From: a virus
Virus record (IMG/VR): IMGVR_UViG_3300010883_000213
Location: 1 to 33,068 of that record
DNA length: 33,068 nucleotides
Reading direction: 5' to 3' (one strand)
Positions 1 to 6,062 of the stretch are shown piece after piece (positions within the stretch are counted from its first letter, which is position 1; the number at the start of each line of letters is the position of its first letter). The position numbers were made by a program, and so were the translations under genes. The notes beneath the pieces were generated by a model, which made no database searches, was not told where the DNA came from, and saw only the letters and a list, made by a program, of their open reading frames with translations.

Positions 1-87
1 AACGAGAAGCTCAAAGACCTGAAGATTGAGAAGCCCCTTGCTAACTTTGACCTTGAGACGTTTGGGGATATGAATAATGGCAAATAA
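1..87 (+). CDS. C-terminal end of an upstream gene (partial, hypothetical)
   Basis: Frame 1 is open from the first base and stops at TAA 85-87, giving the last 28 residues of a protein whose start lies outside the window. The tail is Lys- and Glu-rich (begins NEKLKDLKIEKP and ends FGDMNNGK). It overlaps the next gene by 11 bases, in a different frame, which is the packing seen throughout this genome and supports it being a real coding end. Too little is present to assign a function. Confidence 0.6.
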   Translation, partial: NEKLKDLKIEKPLANFDLETFGDMNNGK

Positions 88-409
88 AGCAGACGGATCT
101 ATCGAGTTGTCAGAGCAATCTGGGGTGCAGTTCTCATTGAGCTTTCTCATCCAAGTCCTCGGGACCGTGGTGCTGGCCGTGTGGGGATACAGCCAGCTGG
201 ACGCTCGCATCAGCCAGTCGGAGCACATCGCTGCGATGCACAGTGAAAAAATCAACGCCATCGAGGCGAATATCGCTGAAGCGCAGGACCAGCCAATCTC
301 GTCAGACCATGTGCAGAACACGACTCTATCTGCTCATGGGCAAGATCTATCCGAACTGAGAAGAAGAATGCGAGTACTGGAGCAGCGTATATATGACATT
401 ACCCACTGA
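77..409 (+). CDS. Small one-TM, coiled-coil protein; possible holin or spanin-like
   Basis: 110 aa. A hydrophobic stretch at about residues 18-42 (LIQVLGTVVLAVWGYSQL in its centre) can form one membrane helix. After it comes a charged, heptad-like region ending in LSELRRRMRVLEQRIYDI, which looks like a coiled coil. It starts inside the end of the preceding gene. Proteins of this plan are common in environmental phages and are often listed as holin-like or unknown. The - strand gene at 23039-23377 has the same plan, so a shared membrane role is possible. No catalytic motif is visible. A role in lysis is inference from topology alone. Confidence 0.7.
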   Translation: MANKADGSIELSEQSGVQFSLSFLIQVLGTVVLAVWGYSQLDARISQSEHIAAMHSEKINAIEANIAEAQDQPISSDHVQNTTLSAHGQDLSELRRRMRVLEQRIYDITH

Positions 410-512
410 CCTGTCATGCTACAGGCAAAGATCCTCTCGCTAACGCAATCATAGAGTCGAAGAAATAAGTACCAAAAACTGGGAATACCATGTTACATAA
501 GGAGACGAAAAG

Positions 513-998
513 ATGCCTTCCACACCAGAAGAACGAGTAGCCACACCGCTCAAATGGGATCCTCCAAATCCCTCCCCTACCGACCTGGCTCAGTTCGAAA
601 AGGTCTTAGAAGTCGCCGTGCAAAGCAAGCTAGTGACTGCACAGGGCGCTAGTAAGATGCTCAACATTATCAAGATCAACCCTCATCGACGGCTGTCACG
701 CCTAGGACAACGTATGTCTATTCTAGAAGAAGTAATCAAAGACATGCAGTCCACTGAAGAGCGACTGGATACCTTCGCTGGCATCTTGCGAGAGGAGCAT
801 TCCTTCCTCTCCGACGTAGTCAATGCCAACCCTCACTGGAAGGATCAAGAGCAAGATGCTCCCGACGATAAAGGACTGGATGAGCGGGACCAACGGTCTG
901 AGGACGCCGGCAGACCAGACGATGCTAACACCCCTCGCGAAGTGCCAGAACTGCCAGCACCTGATGACCTACTCGCCAGTGGGGACTTCGAAGCATAA
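513..998 (+). CDS. Hypothetical protein with acidic C-terminus
   Basis: 161 aa. Start ATG 513 is preceded by AAGGAG at 499-504 with good spacing. The N-terminal two thirds look helical (VLEVAVQSKLVTAQGASKML, then a segment rich in Leu, Arg and Glu). The last 50 residues are strongly acidic and Pro-rich (DAPDDKGLDERDQ...). No family is recognised. The 103-base gap before it contains only a weak 5-bp hairpin (410-425) and one half-site-like sequence, TTACATAAG at 493-501, which resembles the right arm of the genome-wide palindrome. Acidic tails of this sort occur in scaffolding and DNA-mimic proteins, but nothing specific supports either. Confidence 0.75.
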   Translation: MPSTPEERVATPLKWDPPNPSPTDLAQFEKVLEVAVQSKLVTAQGASKMLNIIKINPHRRLSRLGQRMSILEEVIKDMQSTEERLDTFAGILREEHSFLSDVVNANPHWKDQEQDAPDDKGLDERDQRSEDAGRPDDANTPREVPELPAPDDLLASGDFEA

Positions 999-1088
999 TC
1001 CACCTATCTAGCAAGGCTTTCACCAATGTGAGGATGAAGTACTAGGAGTAATATATTTTGTAGGATGTAGAAGGGACGATAAGTTTAC

Positions 1089-1117
1089 TTGACAAGACGG
1101 AATTCATACCATATATT
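1089..1117 (+). promoter_or_regulatory. Strong sigma70-type promoter
   Basis: TTGACA at 1089-1094, a 17-base spacer, then TATATT at 1112-1117: a perfect -35 box, ideal spacing and a -10 box one base from TATAAT. Transcription would start near 1124 and run into the gene at 1252 with a leader of about 128 bases. It lies in the largest gap of the window (999-1251), where a promoter is expected. It is the best match to a host promoter that I saw. Confidence 0.75.
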
Positions 1118-1147
1118 GTGGGTTCGATTGATAGTCTCATAACGAAA

Positions 1148-1168
1148 GGAGGGCACAAATTGGAGTAA
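1148..1168 (+). promoter_or_regulatory. Strong Shine-Dalgarno before a two-codon reading frame
   Basis: AAAGGAGG (1145-1152) is close to the perfect anti-16S complement. The only start-like codon at the right distance is TTG 1160-1162, followed by GAG and TAA (1166-1168). The product would be formyl-Met-Glu. No longer frame starts nearby. It sits in the leader between the promoter at 1089 and the gene at 1252. It could be a minimal leader ORF, a ribosome parking or decoy site, or a remnant. Seen: the sequence. Inferred: any function. Confidence 0.4.
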
Positions 1169-1207
1169 CTCAACACCACACCACTGTTCTACCTTTTCCA
1201 TCACCCG

Positions 1208-1230
1208 CTAGTGTGAAAACATCACACAAG
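1208..1230 (+). promoter_or_regulatory. 23-bp palindrome, copy A (before gene at 1252)
   Basis: Arms CTAGTGTGA (1208-1216) and TCACACAAG (1222-1230) are separated by 5 bp; 8 of 9 positions pair. It lies 21 bases before ATG 1252, in the leader of the sigma70 promoter at 1089-1117. First of seven copies in the window. Confidence 0.8.
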
Positions 1231-1251
1231 CAAAACACACGAGGAAACAAG

Positions 1252-1635
1252 ATGACTGAGAACACTGACGCATCAGAAGCTCCGAAAAAAGGCATCATCT
1301 CCGTCAAGTCCGTAAAGACCGATCGCGAGATCGAGTTTGAAAAGACCTTCGGCGAGAGTCTCCAGGAAGCTGTCGGACTCTACGGAGAGGAAGTCGTCTT
1401 CTCCACCTTCGTCCAACAGGCTGTGATCAAGTGTCAGGGCCGTGTGCGGCTGATGCTGGATAAGGGCGCAAGTGCGGAAGATGCCACGAAGGCCGGCCAG
1501 GACTACATCCCTGGGGCCGTCACTCGCACCTCCCTCAAGAAAGACCCAGTCTCACTGCTCGCTGCTAAGGTCAAATCCGGCGAGATCGACAAGGACGAGC
1601 TGCTAGCACAGCTCACCGCAGCGCTGGAGGGGTAG
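1252..1635 (+). CDS. Small hypothetical protein, early gene
   Basis: 127 aa from ATG 1252, chosen because GAGGAAA precedes it at good distance; an in-frame GTG at 1213 would run through palindrome A and has no ribosome site. The protein has an acidic N-terminus (MTENTDASEAPKKG), a mostly helical middle (ESLQEAVGLYGEEVVFSTFVQQAV, split here by no clear motif) and ends DKDELLAQLTAALEG. It is the first gene after the strong promoter and stands alone between two non-coding gaps, so it is probably made early and in quantity. It may be a small DNA-binding or host-takeover protein, but no domain is recognised. Confidence 0.75.
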   Translation: MTENTDASEAPKKGIISVKSVKTDREIEFEKTFGESLQEAVGLYGEEVVFSTFVQQAVIKCQGRVRLMLDKGASAEDATKAGQDYIPGAVTRTSLKKDPVSLLAAKVKSGEIDKDELLAQLTAALEG

Positions 1636-1642
1636 GCACAGT

Positions 1643-1699
1643 GACGCTGCTACGGCTTCTAAGCCTACAGGCTGGTACCGCAAAAGTCAGCCCAGCGTC
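1643..1699 (+). other. Nested inverted repeats; possible structured RNA or origin element
   Basis: GACGCTG (1643-1649) pairs with CAGCGTC (1693-1699). After a 4-base bulge the stem continues GGCT (1654-1657) with AGCC (1689-1692), giving 11 pairs in all. Inside is a second hairpin, AGCC (1662-1665) with GGCT (1670-1673). It begins 7 bases after the stop at 1635. No T-run follows, so it is not a classical terminator. The rest of the 241-base gap (1636-1876) holds the repeat at 1738-1778 and no gene that I can support. Confidence 0.45.
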
Positions 1700-1737
1700 T
1701 ACTACTTCGGGTCTTGTGAAGCGAATAGTCTACAAGG

Positions 1738-1778
1738 TTGATAGGATAGTGACCTTACAGGGATGCTGGAGCTATCAA
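1738..1778 (+). repeat. Inverted repeat TTGATAG/CTATCAA in the same gap
   Basis: TTGATAG at 1738-1744 and CTATCAA at 1772-1778 are perfect 7-bp arms around a 27-base loop. A small CTAC...GTAG repeat follows directly (from 1781). With the structure at 1643-1699 this makes the gap unusually hairpin-rich for this compact genome. Confidence 0.4.
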
Positions 1779-1876
1779 TCCTACTGAGACTATCGTAGTT
1801 GAAAAACCACCCGAGCACTGAGGGAAGCGAAAGCAAGATACAACACGCCCCCTCACTTTTATAAGGAGCCTAAAAG

Positions 1877-2074
1877 ATGGCGAAGCGTAAGAAGAAAGAC
1901 TCTGTATATCCCAACAAGCACGTACAACGCAACTCCGCAAAGTGGCGCATCTCGGGTGTAGCTGGTAACTTGAAAGCCATTAAGCGCGAGCACGATTTAG
2001 TCCTTAACACCGACGAGATCGAAGAGCTGGCAACAGCTGAAAACATTATCCGTAAGCTCCTGGATAGATTCTGA
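1877..2074 (+). CDS. Small basic hypothetical protein
   Basis: 65 aa. ATG 1877 has AAGGAG at 1863-1868. The N-terminus is very basic (MAKRKKKDSVYPNKH), the remainder ends in a helical stretch TAENIIRKLLDRF. The stop shares one base with the next start (TGATG at 2072-2076), so translation is coupled to the DUF4406-like gene. The size and charge would allow nucleic-acid binding, but there is no recognised HTH or ribbon-helix-helix. It opens a tightly packed block that runs to 4586. Confidence 0.7.
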   Translation: MAKRKKKDSVYPNKHVQRNSAKWRISGVAGNLKAIKREHDLVLNTDEIEELATAENIIRKLLDRF

Positions 2075-2481
2075 TGAAAAAAGCCTACGTCTCTGGTCCG
2101 CTGCGCGCCCTCACTCCATACTTGATGGAGCAGAATATCCTCTCCGCTCGCTCGGAGGCTGAAGCGCTTTGGAAAATCGGATTTGCTACGTTCTGTCCAC
2201 ATCTAAATACATTAGGAATGGTCGGAATGCTCGGCAACGACGAAGAAGACTTCATCAAAGGAGATCTGCTGTTCATAGACAACTGCGACTGCTTAGTCAT
2301 GATTCCTGGATGGCGAGACTCCGAAGGCGCTATGCTTGAGTACGACCACGCTGTATCACTAAGCATAGACGTATTCGAGGCTGAGCGGTATCACTCCTGG
2401 AACGGAACTGACGCTTGGGTGCTCAATAACCAAAAGCGCCTAGCACGCGACGACATGATGAGTTACGCTAGGGGCTACTAA
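2074..2481 (+). CDS. DUF4406 / nucleoside deoxyribosyltransferase-like protein
   Basis: 135 aa. Begins KKAYVSGPLRA, the Rossmann-like first strand and loop of the DUF4406/NDT-like (SLOG-related) group. Then come FATFCPHLNT and a segment with GDLLFID, CDCLVMIPGW and SEGAMLEYDHA, where the conserved Ser-Glu-Gly-Ala and the later Glu fit the nucleotide-binding or catalytic side of that fold. Family knowledge: relatives cleave or exchange N-glycosidic bonds of (deoxy)nucleosides or bind nucleotides; phage versions are mostly uncharacterised. Coupled to both neighbours by one-base overlaps. With ThyX at 11246 it suggests the phage adjusts nucleotide pools. Exact substrate unknown. Confidence 0.75.
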   Translation: MKKAYVSGPLRALTPYLMEQNILSARSEAEALWKIGFATFCPHLNTLGMVGMLGNDEEDFIKGDLLFIDNCDCLVMIPGWRDSEGAMLEYDHAVSLSIDVFEAERYHSWNGTDAWVLNNQKRLARDDMMSYARGY

Positions 2482-2816
2482 TGCCTAAAGTCTTTATCGT
2501 CAACGACTCCGGTCATGACTACGCTGATGCTAAGCGCTATGGCAAACTCATTGTCATGTCTCATGACTTGGTAGACAAGTTCAACCTCACTCAGATGATG
2601 CGCAAGTTCAAACCCTACATCGAAACTTCCACCTCAAAGGACTTCATTCTACACTCCGGACCTGGAGTGATGAACGCTATCGCCTGCGCTATGTTCGCGG
2701 CTAAGCATCAGTGCTTGAACCTGCTGGTCTGGCGCTACGAAACTGGCAAGGACGATCGCTATTTCCACCACAAAGTAACATTTAAGGAGAAAGAAGATGT
2801 CGAAGCTCATACCTGA
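2481..2816 (+). CDS. Conserved-type phage hypothetical protein next to DUF4406 gene
   Basis: 111 aa. Begins MPKVFIVNDSGHDYADAKRY, a beta strand followed by a loop with Asn-Asp-Ser-Gly-His, and later FILHSGPGVMNAIACAMFAA, a Gly-rich turn leading into a helix. The arrangement resembles a small Rossmann-like protein. I recall proteins with this start as recurrent unknowns in phage early regions but cannot name a domain. It starts on the last base of the preceding stop (TAATG) and overlaps the nuclease gene by 20 bases. Confidence 0.7.
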   Translation: MPKVFIVNDSGHDYADAKRYGKLIVMSHDLVDKFNLTQMMRKFKPYIETSTSKDFILHSGPGVMNAIACAMFAAKHQCLNLLVWRYETGKDDRYFHHKVTFKEKEDVEAHT

Positions 2817-3768
2817 AAACGAGCTCCACGGAGTGCTAGACTCTAGCAAGATCCAGAACTACATGCACTGTCCGCGTAAATACTTCTTCGAGCATATACT
2901 AGGCTGGCGTTCAGATCAGGCTAATGTGCACTTGGAGTTCGGCACCGCTTGGCACATGCTAATGGAAGTCATCTACGAGAAGGGCTTTGCGCCTGACGTC
3001 TTGGCTGAAGCATATCAAGTCTTCTACGACCAGTACTCAGAATTCTTCGGCCCCGAGCACGCTGAGGCTAACAAGCCTAAGACTCCTGATAACGTCCTAC
3101 GCGCGCTGCCTCAATACGCTGCCAAATACGCGGACGCGGATGACTTTGAGGTCCTACACATTGAGGTCGCGGGAAGTGTAGAGATCGCTCCCGACCGCTT
3201 GCTGCACTTCAAGACAGACACAATCTGCCAAGGAGATCAAGGATACTTCTCCCTCGAACATAAATCCGGCTCGTACTTCGGCGCCACCTGGTCAGCTCAG
3301 TGGCGACAGAAGATGCAAACTGGCACATACTCTCACGTGCTCCACTCTATGTACCCTAATGATGAAGTCTACGGAGTAATTATTAATGGAGCATTCTTCC
3401 ACGCCCCTCCAAAGATGACAAAGGACGGTAGGCCTTACGCCAACTCCCGCGACAACGAGTTCCACCGCGTGCCTGTCCGACGCAACCTGCAACAGATGGA
3501 CGAGTGGCTTACCCAGGCTAACCACTGGGTAGACATGATCGAGCGCGATCACGCTGCACTAGAAGACGAGACCGATGAACAGACTTCCATGAACTCATTC
3601 CAGAAGAACACTGAGTCTTGCACTAAATACGGCGTGTGTCCTTTTATGGATCACTGTTCCGTCTGGTCCAACCCGCTACAGCACGTCGGCGAGATGCCAG
3701 AAGGCTACAAGAGCGAGCACTGGGATCCTCGAAATCAACCGACCGCAAGGGAGGTGGTGGAACTATAA
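2797..3768 (+). CDS. PD-(D/E)XK nuclease with Fe-S cysteines (Cas4/RecB/AddB-like)
   Basis: 323 aa, start ATG 2797 with AAGGAG upstream. Cys25 lies in the early helix (NYMHCPRKYFFE). A His follows in FGTAWH (53). The catalytic core is Asp141 (FKTDTI) and Glu154-x-Lys156 (LEHKS), with Gln174 on the next helix. The C-terminus has Cys275, Cys281 and Cys287 (CTKYGVCPFMDHC), so four cysteines can hold a 4Fe-4S cluster as in Cas4, AddB and related exonucleases. Known role of relatives: 5'-3' or bidirectional ssDNA end processing. It overlaps the Sak4-like ATPase start by one base, which fits a joint role in recombination-based replication or repair. No CRISPR genes are near, so it is not read as a Cas4 adaptation protein. 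Confidence 0.88.
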   Translation: MSKLIPENELHGVLDSSKIQNYMHCPRKYFFEHILGWRSDQANVHLEFGTAWHMLMEVIYEKGFAPDVLAEAYQVFYDQYSEFFGPEHAEANKPKTPDNVLRALPQYAAKYADADDFEVLHIEVAGSVEIAPDRLLHFKTDTICQGDQGYFSLEHKSGSYFGATWSAQWRQKMQTGTYSHVLHSMYPNDEVYGVIINGAFFHAPPKMTKDGRPYANSRDNEFHRVPVRRNLQQMDEWLTQANHWVDMIERDHAALEDETDEQTSMNSFQKNTESCTKYGVCPFMDHCSVWSNPLQHVGEMPEGYKSEHWDPRNQPTAREVVEL

Positions 3769-4586
3769 TGGCGCAATCTGACAAGTTCCTAAAGGTCCAA
3801 AAGCGAGCGGAAGAAGTCCGCCAACGGTATCGCGACTCCCAGTCACCTTATGCTAACATACTAGTCCTGGGAGATTCTGGAGCTGGCAAGTCAGCACTGG
3901 CCTCCACAGTTCCCACGCCTGTCTTTATAGACTCCTTCGATCCTGGAGGCACGAAGACAGACATGCTGCAGTCAGGCATATCCTCCGGTCTCATCATGGC
4001 AGATACGCATTACGAGGAAGACAGCTGGAAGTCCCCCTATGCCTTCCGTGACTGGGAGCGCTCGATGCTAGAGCGAGAGAGCGAGGGATTCTTTGACGCC
4101 CTTGGCACTTATGTCCTAGACTCCTGCACGCGGTGGTCGGACTCCCTCATGTTTGAGATCATGCGTAAGAACTCTAGAGCTGGCAAGAACCCTCAGATCC
4201 AAGACTATCTAGTCCAGCAACTCACTGCCGTCGACTGGATGGGGAGGATCATGGCTTATGGCTGTAATGTACTCGTGACCGGCCACTTAGCATTCGAGAA
4301 GGACGAGCTAACTGGATCGTTAGAATCCGGCCCTCTCATGTATGGAAAACTTGCTAAAAAAATTCCCATCGCTTTTGACGAGTGCTATATTATGAGGACT
4401 AAGGAAACGTCCGCTGGTCCGAAGTATCAAGTGCTTGTGCATAACGACGGATACTACCACGCTAAAACCAGGCTCGGCGGACAGAAGTTCGAGGCATACG
4501 AAGAGCCTAACATTAAAAACTTAATGAAGAAAGCCGGCACAGCATCAGAAAGCTACACAGACAAAGAAAACATCTTTCTCACATGA
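3768..4586 (+). CDS. Sak4-like / AAA_24 RecA-fold ATPase
   Basis: 272 aa from ATG 3768 (overlaps the previous stop, TAATG). A longer in-frame start would run through the nuclease gene and is rejected. Walker A is GDSGAGKS at residues 35-42 (after NILVL). The Walker B-like strand is TYVLDSCT near residue 115, and NVLVTGHL follows as a sensor strand. This is the short RecA-fold architecture of phage Sak4-type ATPases, which assist single-strand annealing together with an SSB. The nuclease lies before it and an SSB candidate after it, the usual recombination cassette. ATPase: confident. Annealing role: by family and context. Confidence 0.82.
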   Translation: MAQSDKFLKVQKRAEEVRQRYRDSQSPYANILVLGDSGAGKSALASTVPTPVFIDSFDPGGTKTDMLQSGISSGLIMADTHYEEDSWKSPYAFRDWERSMLERESEGFFDALGTYVLDSCTRWSDSLMFEIMRKNSRAGKNPQIQDYLVQQLTAVDWMGRIMAYGCNVLVTGHLAFEKDELTGSLESGPLMYGKLAKKIPIAFDECYIMRTKETSAGPKYQVLVHNDGYYHAKTRLGGQKFEAYEEPNIKNLMKKAGTASESYTDKENIFLT

Positions 4587-4720
4587 CAACTGCTATTGAG
4601 ACAAGCATACTAGACCTACGACGACTAGATCGAATAGCTAAACAACCATCTAGCCCGCCTAAGGACCGGACTCTATCACTAACTCACCATAACCCTAACG
4701 TAACAAGGAAAGAAACTACC

Positions 4721-5137
4721 ATGACTGAGACAACTTCCCTTCTAGACGTAAATCTCGATGACGCACAGTCCTTTCGAACACTGCCTGACAACGAGGAAGC
4801 AAAGCTGACGATTGCGGAGGCGGATATTGTTCAAAGCAAATCCTACTCCGACCGCCAGAACCTCCGCGTTAAGCTCGACGCTGGAGCAGATGATATAGAT
4901 GATATCTATACCTACCTGCCCATCCCGAACGAGCAGTGGAAAGGTGCTGACCTCAAGTCCTACATCAAGGGCGTGAACAGATTCAAGGAGTTCGTAGCCT
5001 GCTTTAGCGTATCAGCTCAAGGCGATGTTGCTGGCATGGCCGGAGCGCAAGGCTGGTGCTTGATGTCGGAAGAGGAAGACGACCGAAACGCTGGCGTCAT
5101 GCGTAACGGAATACGCAGGTTCATACCTGCAAAGTAG
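4721..5137 (+). CDS. Putative ssDNA-binding protein (recombination cassette)
   Basis: 138 aa from ATG 4721, which has AAGGAAAG just upstream. An in-frame ATG at 4583 overlaps the previous stop (ATGA) but would add 46 Thr/Pro-rich residues without a ribosome site. The protein begins TETTSLLDVNLDDAQ and has alternating beta-like segments (EAKLTIAEADIVQS, NLRVKLDAG) and an acidic, Asp-rich middle, as in the DUF669-like or Gp2.5-like proteins that follow Sak4-type ATPases. No conserved motif proves an OB fold; the call rests on gene order and general pattern. If the upstream start is not used, 4587-4720 is non-coding with nothing recognised in it. Confidence 0.65.
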   Translation: MTETTSLLDVNLDDAQSFRTLPDNEEAKLTIAEADIVQSKSYSDRQNLRVKLDAGADDIDDIYTYLPIPNEQWKGADLKSYIKGVNRFKEFVACFSVSAQGDVAGMAGAQGWCLMSEEEDDRNAGVMRNGIRRFIPAK

Positions 5138-5144
5138 TTCTATT

Positions 5145-5181
5145 GGGGGGCTGGGAATAATCCTCATGTTCCTGGCTCCCC
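5145..5181 (+). terminator. 13-bp stem-loop between 5137 and 5204
   Basis: GGGGGGCTGGGAA (5145-5157) pairs with TTCCTGGCTCCCC (5169-5181) over 13 positions, three of them G-U, around an 11-base loop. ATTTATTATTA follows at 5182-5192. A strong GC stem followed by an AT-rich tract, just after a stop codon, fits an intrinsic terminator or attenuator, although the T-run is interrupted. It would separate the recombination cassette from the following genes. Confidence 0.6.
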
Positions 5182-5203
5182 ATTTATTATTACAAGGAGC
5201 ACC

Positions 5204-5620
5204 ATGATAGTCAAGGCTTATAGCCAAGTAAAAGAAGTAGGGTGTGACTCGGATGAGTGTGAGCACGCAGTGTTCAATAGCAAGCACTGGGTCTTTATGA
5301 GCGATAGTATGTTTGACACAGATGCGGGAGGGGGCTTCGAGACTTGGCAGCGGCAGCTTGCGGAGTTTCTAAACACGACGGTCGGCAACGCTGTAGGTCC
5401 GCTCTCCGAGCTCGCCAACCTCAGACCCGCAGAGCACTACGCATTCTTATACGAAGCCTGCATAAACATAGCTATCGACCTACGCAATAACATGTCCGGA
5501 GCTGTTAAGCACTCCAACATCCAGGGCAACGATCTCTGGTTTCCTGATTACTGCTCTTGGACTGCGATGTTCGAGCTCGGCCATCGTAAAGGCTCGGTCG
5601 TCCTCACTCATGTGAAATAA
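5204..5620 (+). CDS. Hypothetical protein
   Basis: 138 aa. ATG 5204 has AAGGAG at the right distance. Composition is that of a soluble mixed alpha/beta protein with several Cys (GCDSDECEHAVF), many aromatic residues and a central helix (YAFLYEACINIAIDL). No domain is recognised. It follows the stem-loop at 5145-5181, and its last codons and stop (GTG AAA TAA) lie inside palindrome B, so the palindrome is partly coding here. Confidence 0.7.
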   Translation: MIVKAYSQVKEVGCDSDECEHAVFNSKHWVFMSDSMFDTDAGGGFETWQRQLAEFLNTTVGNAVGPLSELANLRPAEHYAFLYEACINIAIDLRNNMSGAVKHSNIQGNDLWFPDYCSWTAMFELGHRKGSVVLTHVK

Positions 5621-5629
5621 TCACACAAG
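5607..5629 (+). promoter_or_regulatory. 23-bp palindrome, copy B (before gene at 5633)
   Basis: Arms CTCATGTGA (5607-5615) and TCACACAAG (5621-5629), 5 bp apart. It overlaps the stop of the preceding gene and ends only 3 bases before ATG 5633, so the downstream gene has no separate Shine-Dalgarno beyond the AAGA of the arm. Confidence 0.78.
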
Positions 5630-5632
5630 ACA

Positions 5633-5893
5633 ATGAGGCTAACTTTTGAGATCTCCAACGAGGACGGCAAGATCCTCCATGACAACATACCTTACGGTCA
5701 GCGCAAACACTTCTACGCCGCGTTAATCAGTGGCTTGGTGAGTAAGCTCCAAGAGGACAGGATGGGGACTCTTGTAACTATCATATCTCACCAGTGGGAT
5801 CTACCAGAGCTTCTTGAAAGGGCGAGGGAAGATGAGCGATTTGGAAACAAACAGGCGCAGCATACTCCAGATGACGACGGAGACTTTAATTAG
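5633..5893 (+). CDS. Hypothetical protein
   Basis: 86 aa. Starts MRLTFEISNEDG, a beta-like strand, followed by FYAALISGLVSKLQED (helix) and a polar acidic tail ending DDDGDFN. The start lies directly behind palindrome B with no good ribosome site, so regulation or unusual initiation is possible. The gene overlaps the next by 62 bases in another frame. No family recognised. Confidence 0.65.
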   Translation: MRLTFEISNEDGKILHDNIPYGQRKHFYAALISGLVSKLQEDRMGTLVTIISHQWDLPELLERAREDERFGNKQAQHTPDDDGDFN

Positions 5894-6062
5894 GCACGTT
5901 GTCTCTATCCGCTCAGATCGACGCAGCTCCATAGTAAACAAAGCTATTGCAGTAAAGAAGAAAAAGGCCGAGCCTAAAGCTACTACCACGCGCGCTAAGG
6001 CCATAGCCAAACTCTCTCCCGATCAAATCCAATTCCTCCTAAATGAACTAAAGGAAGCCTGA
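5832..6062 (+). CDS. Small Lys-rich hypothetical protein overlapping 5633-5893
   Basis: 76 aa from ATG 5832 (GAGG a few bases upstream); an in-frame TTG at 5814 and an ATG at 5871 are alternatives. The N-terminal half is helical with basic residues (RHVVSIRSDRRSS), followed by a Lys/Ala/Thr-rich linker (VKKKKAEPKATTTRAKA) and a final helix (SPDQIQFLLNELKEA). The basic linker suggests contact with nucleic acid. Its stop shares one base with the start of the ParB-methyltransferase (TGATG), so the two are probably translated together. Confidence 0.65.
   Translation: MSDLETNRRSILQMTTETLIRHVVSIRSDRRSSIVNKAIAVKKKKAEPKATTTRAKAIAKLSPDQIQFLLNELKEA

Noticed and set aside
823-1011. 62-codon + frame inside 513-998
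   Set aside because: Contained in the better supported gene, with no ribosome site and no continuation into the following gap.
1030-1060. Second promoter around TAATAT near 1049
   Set aside because: No acceptable -35 box at 16-18 bases upstream.
1116-1135. GGGTTCGATT resembling a tRNA T-arm
   Set aside because: No matching stem, no acceptor, anticodon or D-arm around it, and it overlaps the promoter's start region.
2797-3768. Cas4 of a phage CRISPR system
   Set aside because: No cas1, cas2 or array is near; the neighbours are a Sak4-like ATPase and an SSB candidate, so a recombination exonuclease fits better.
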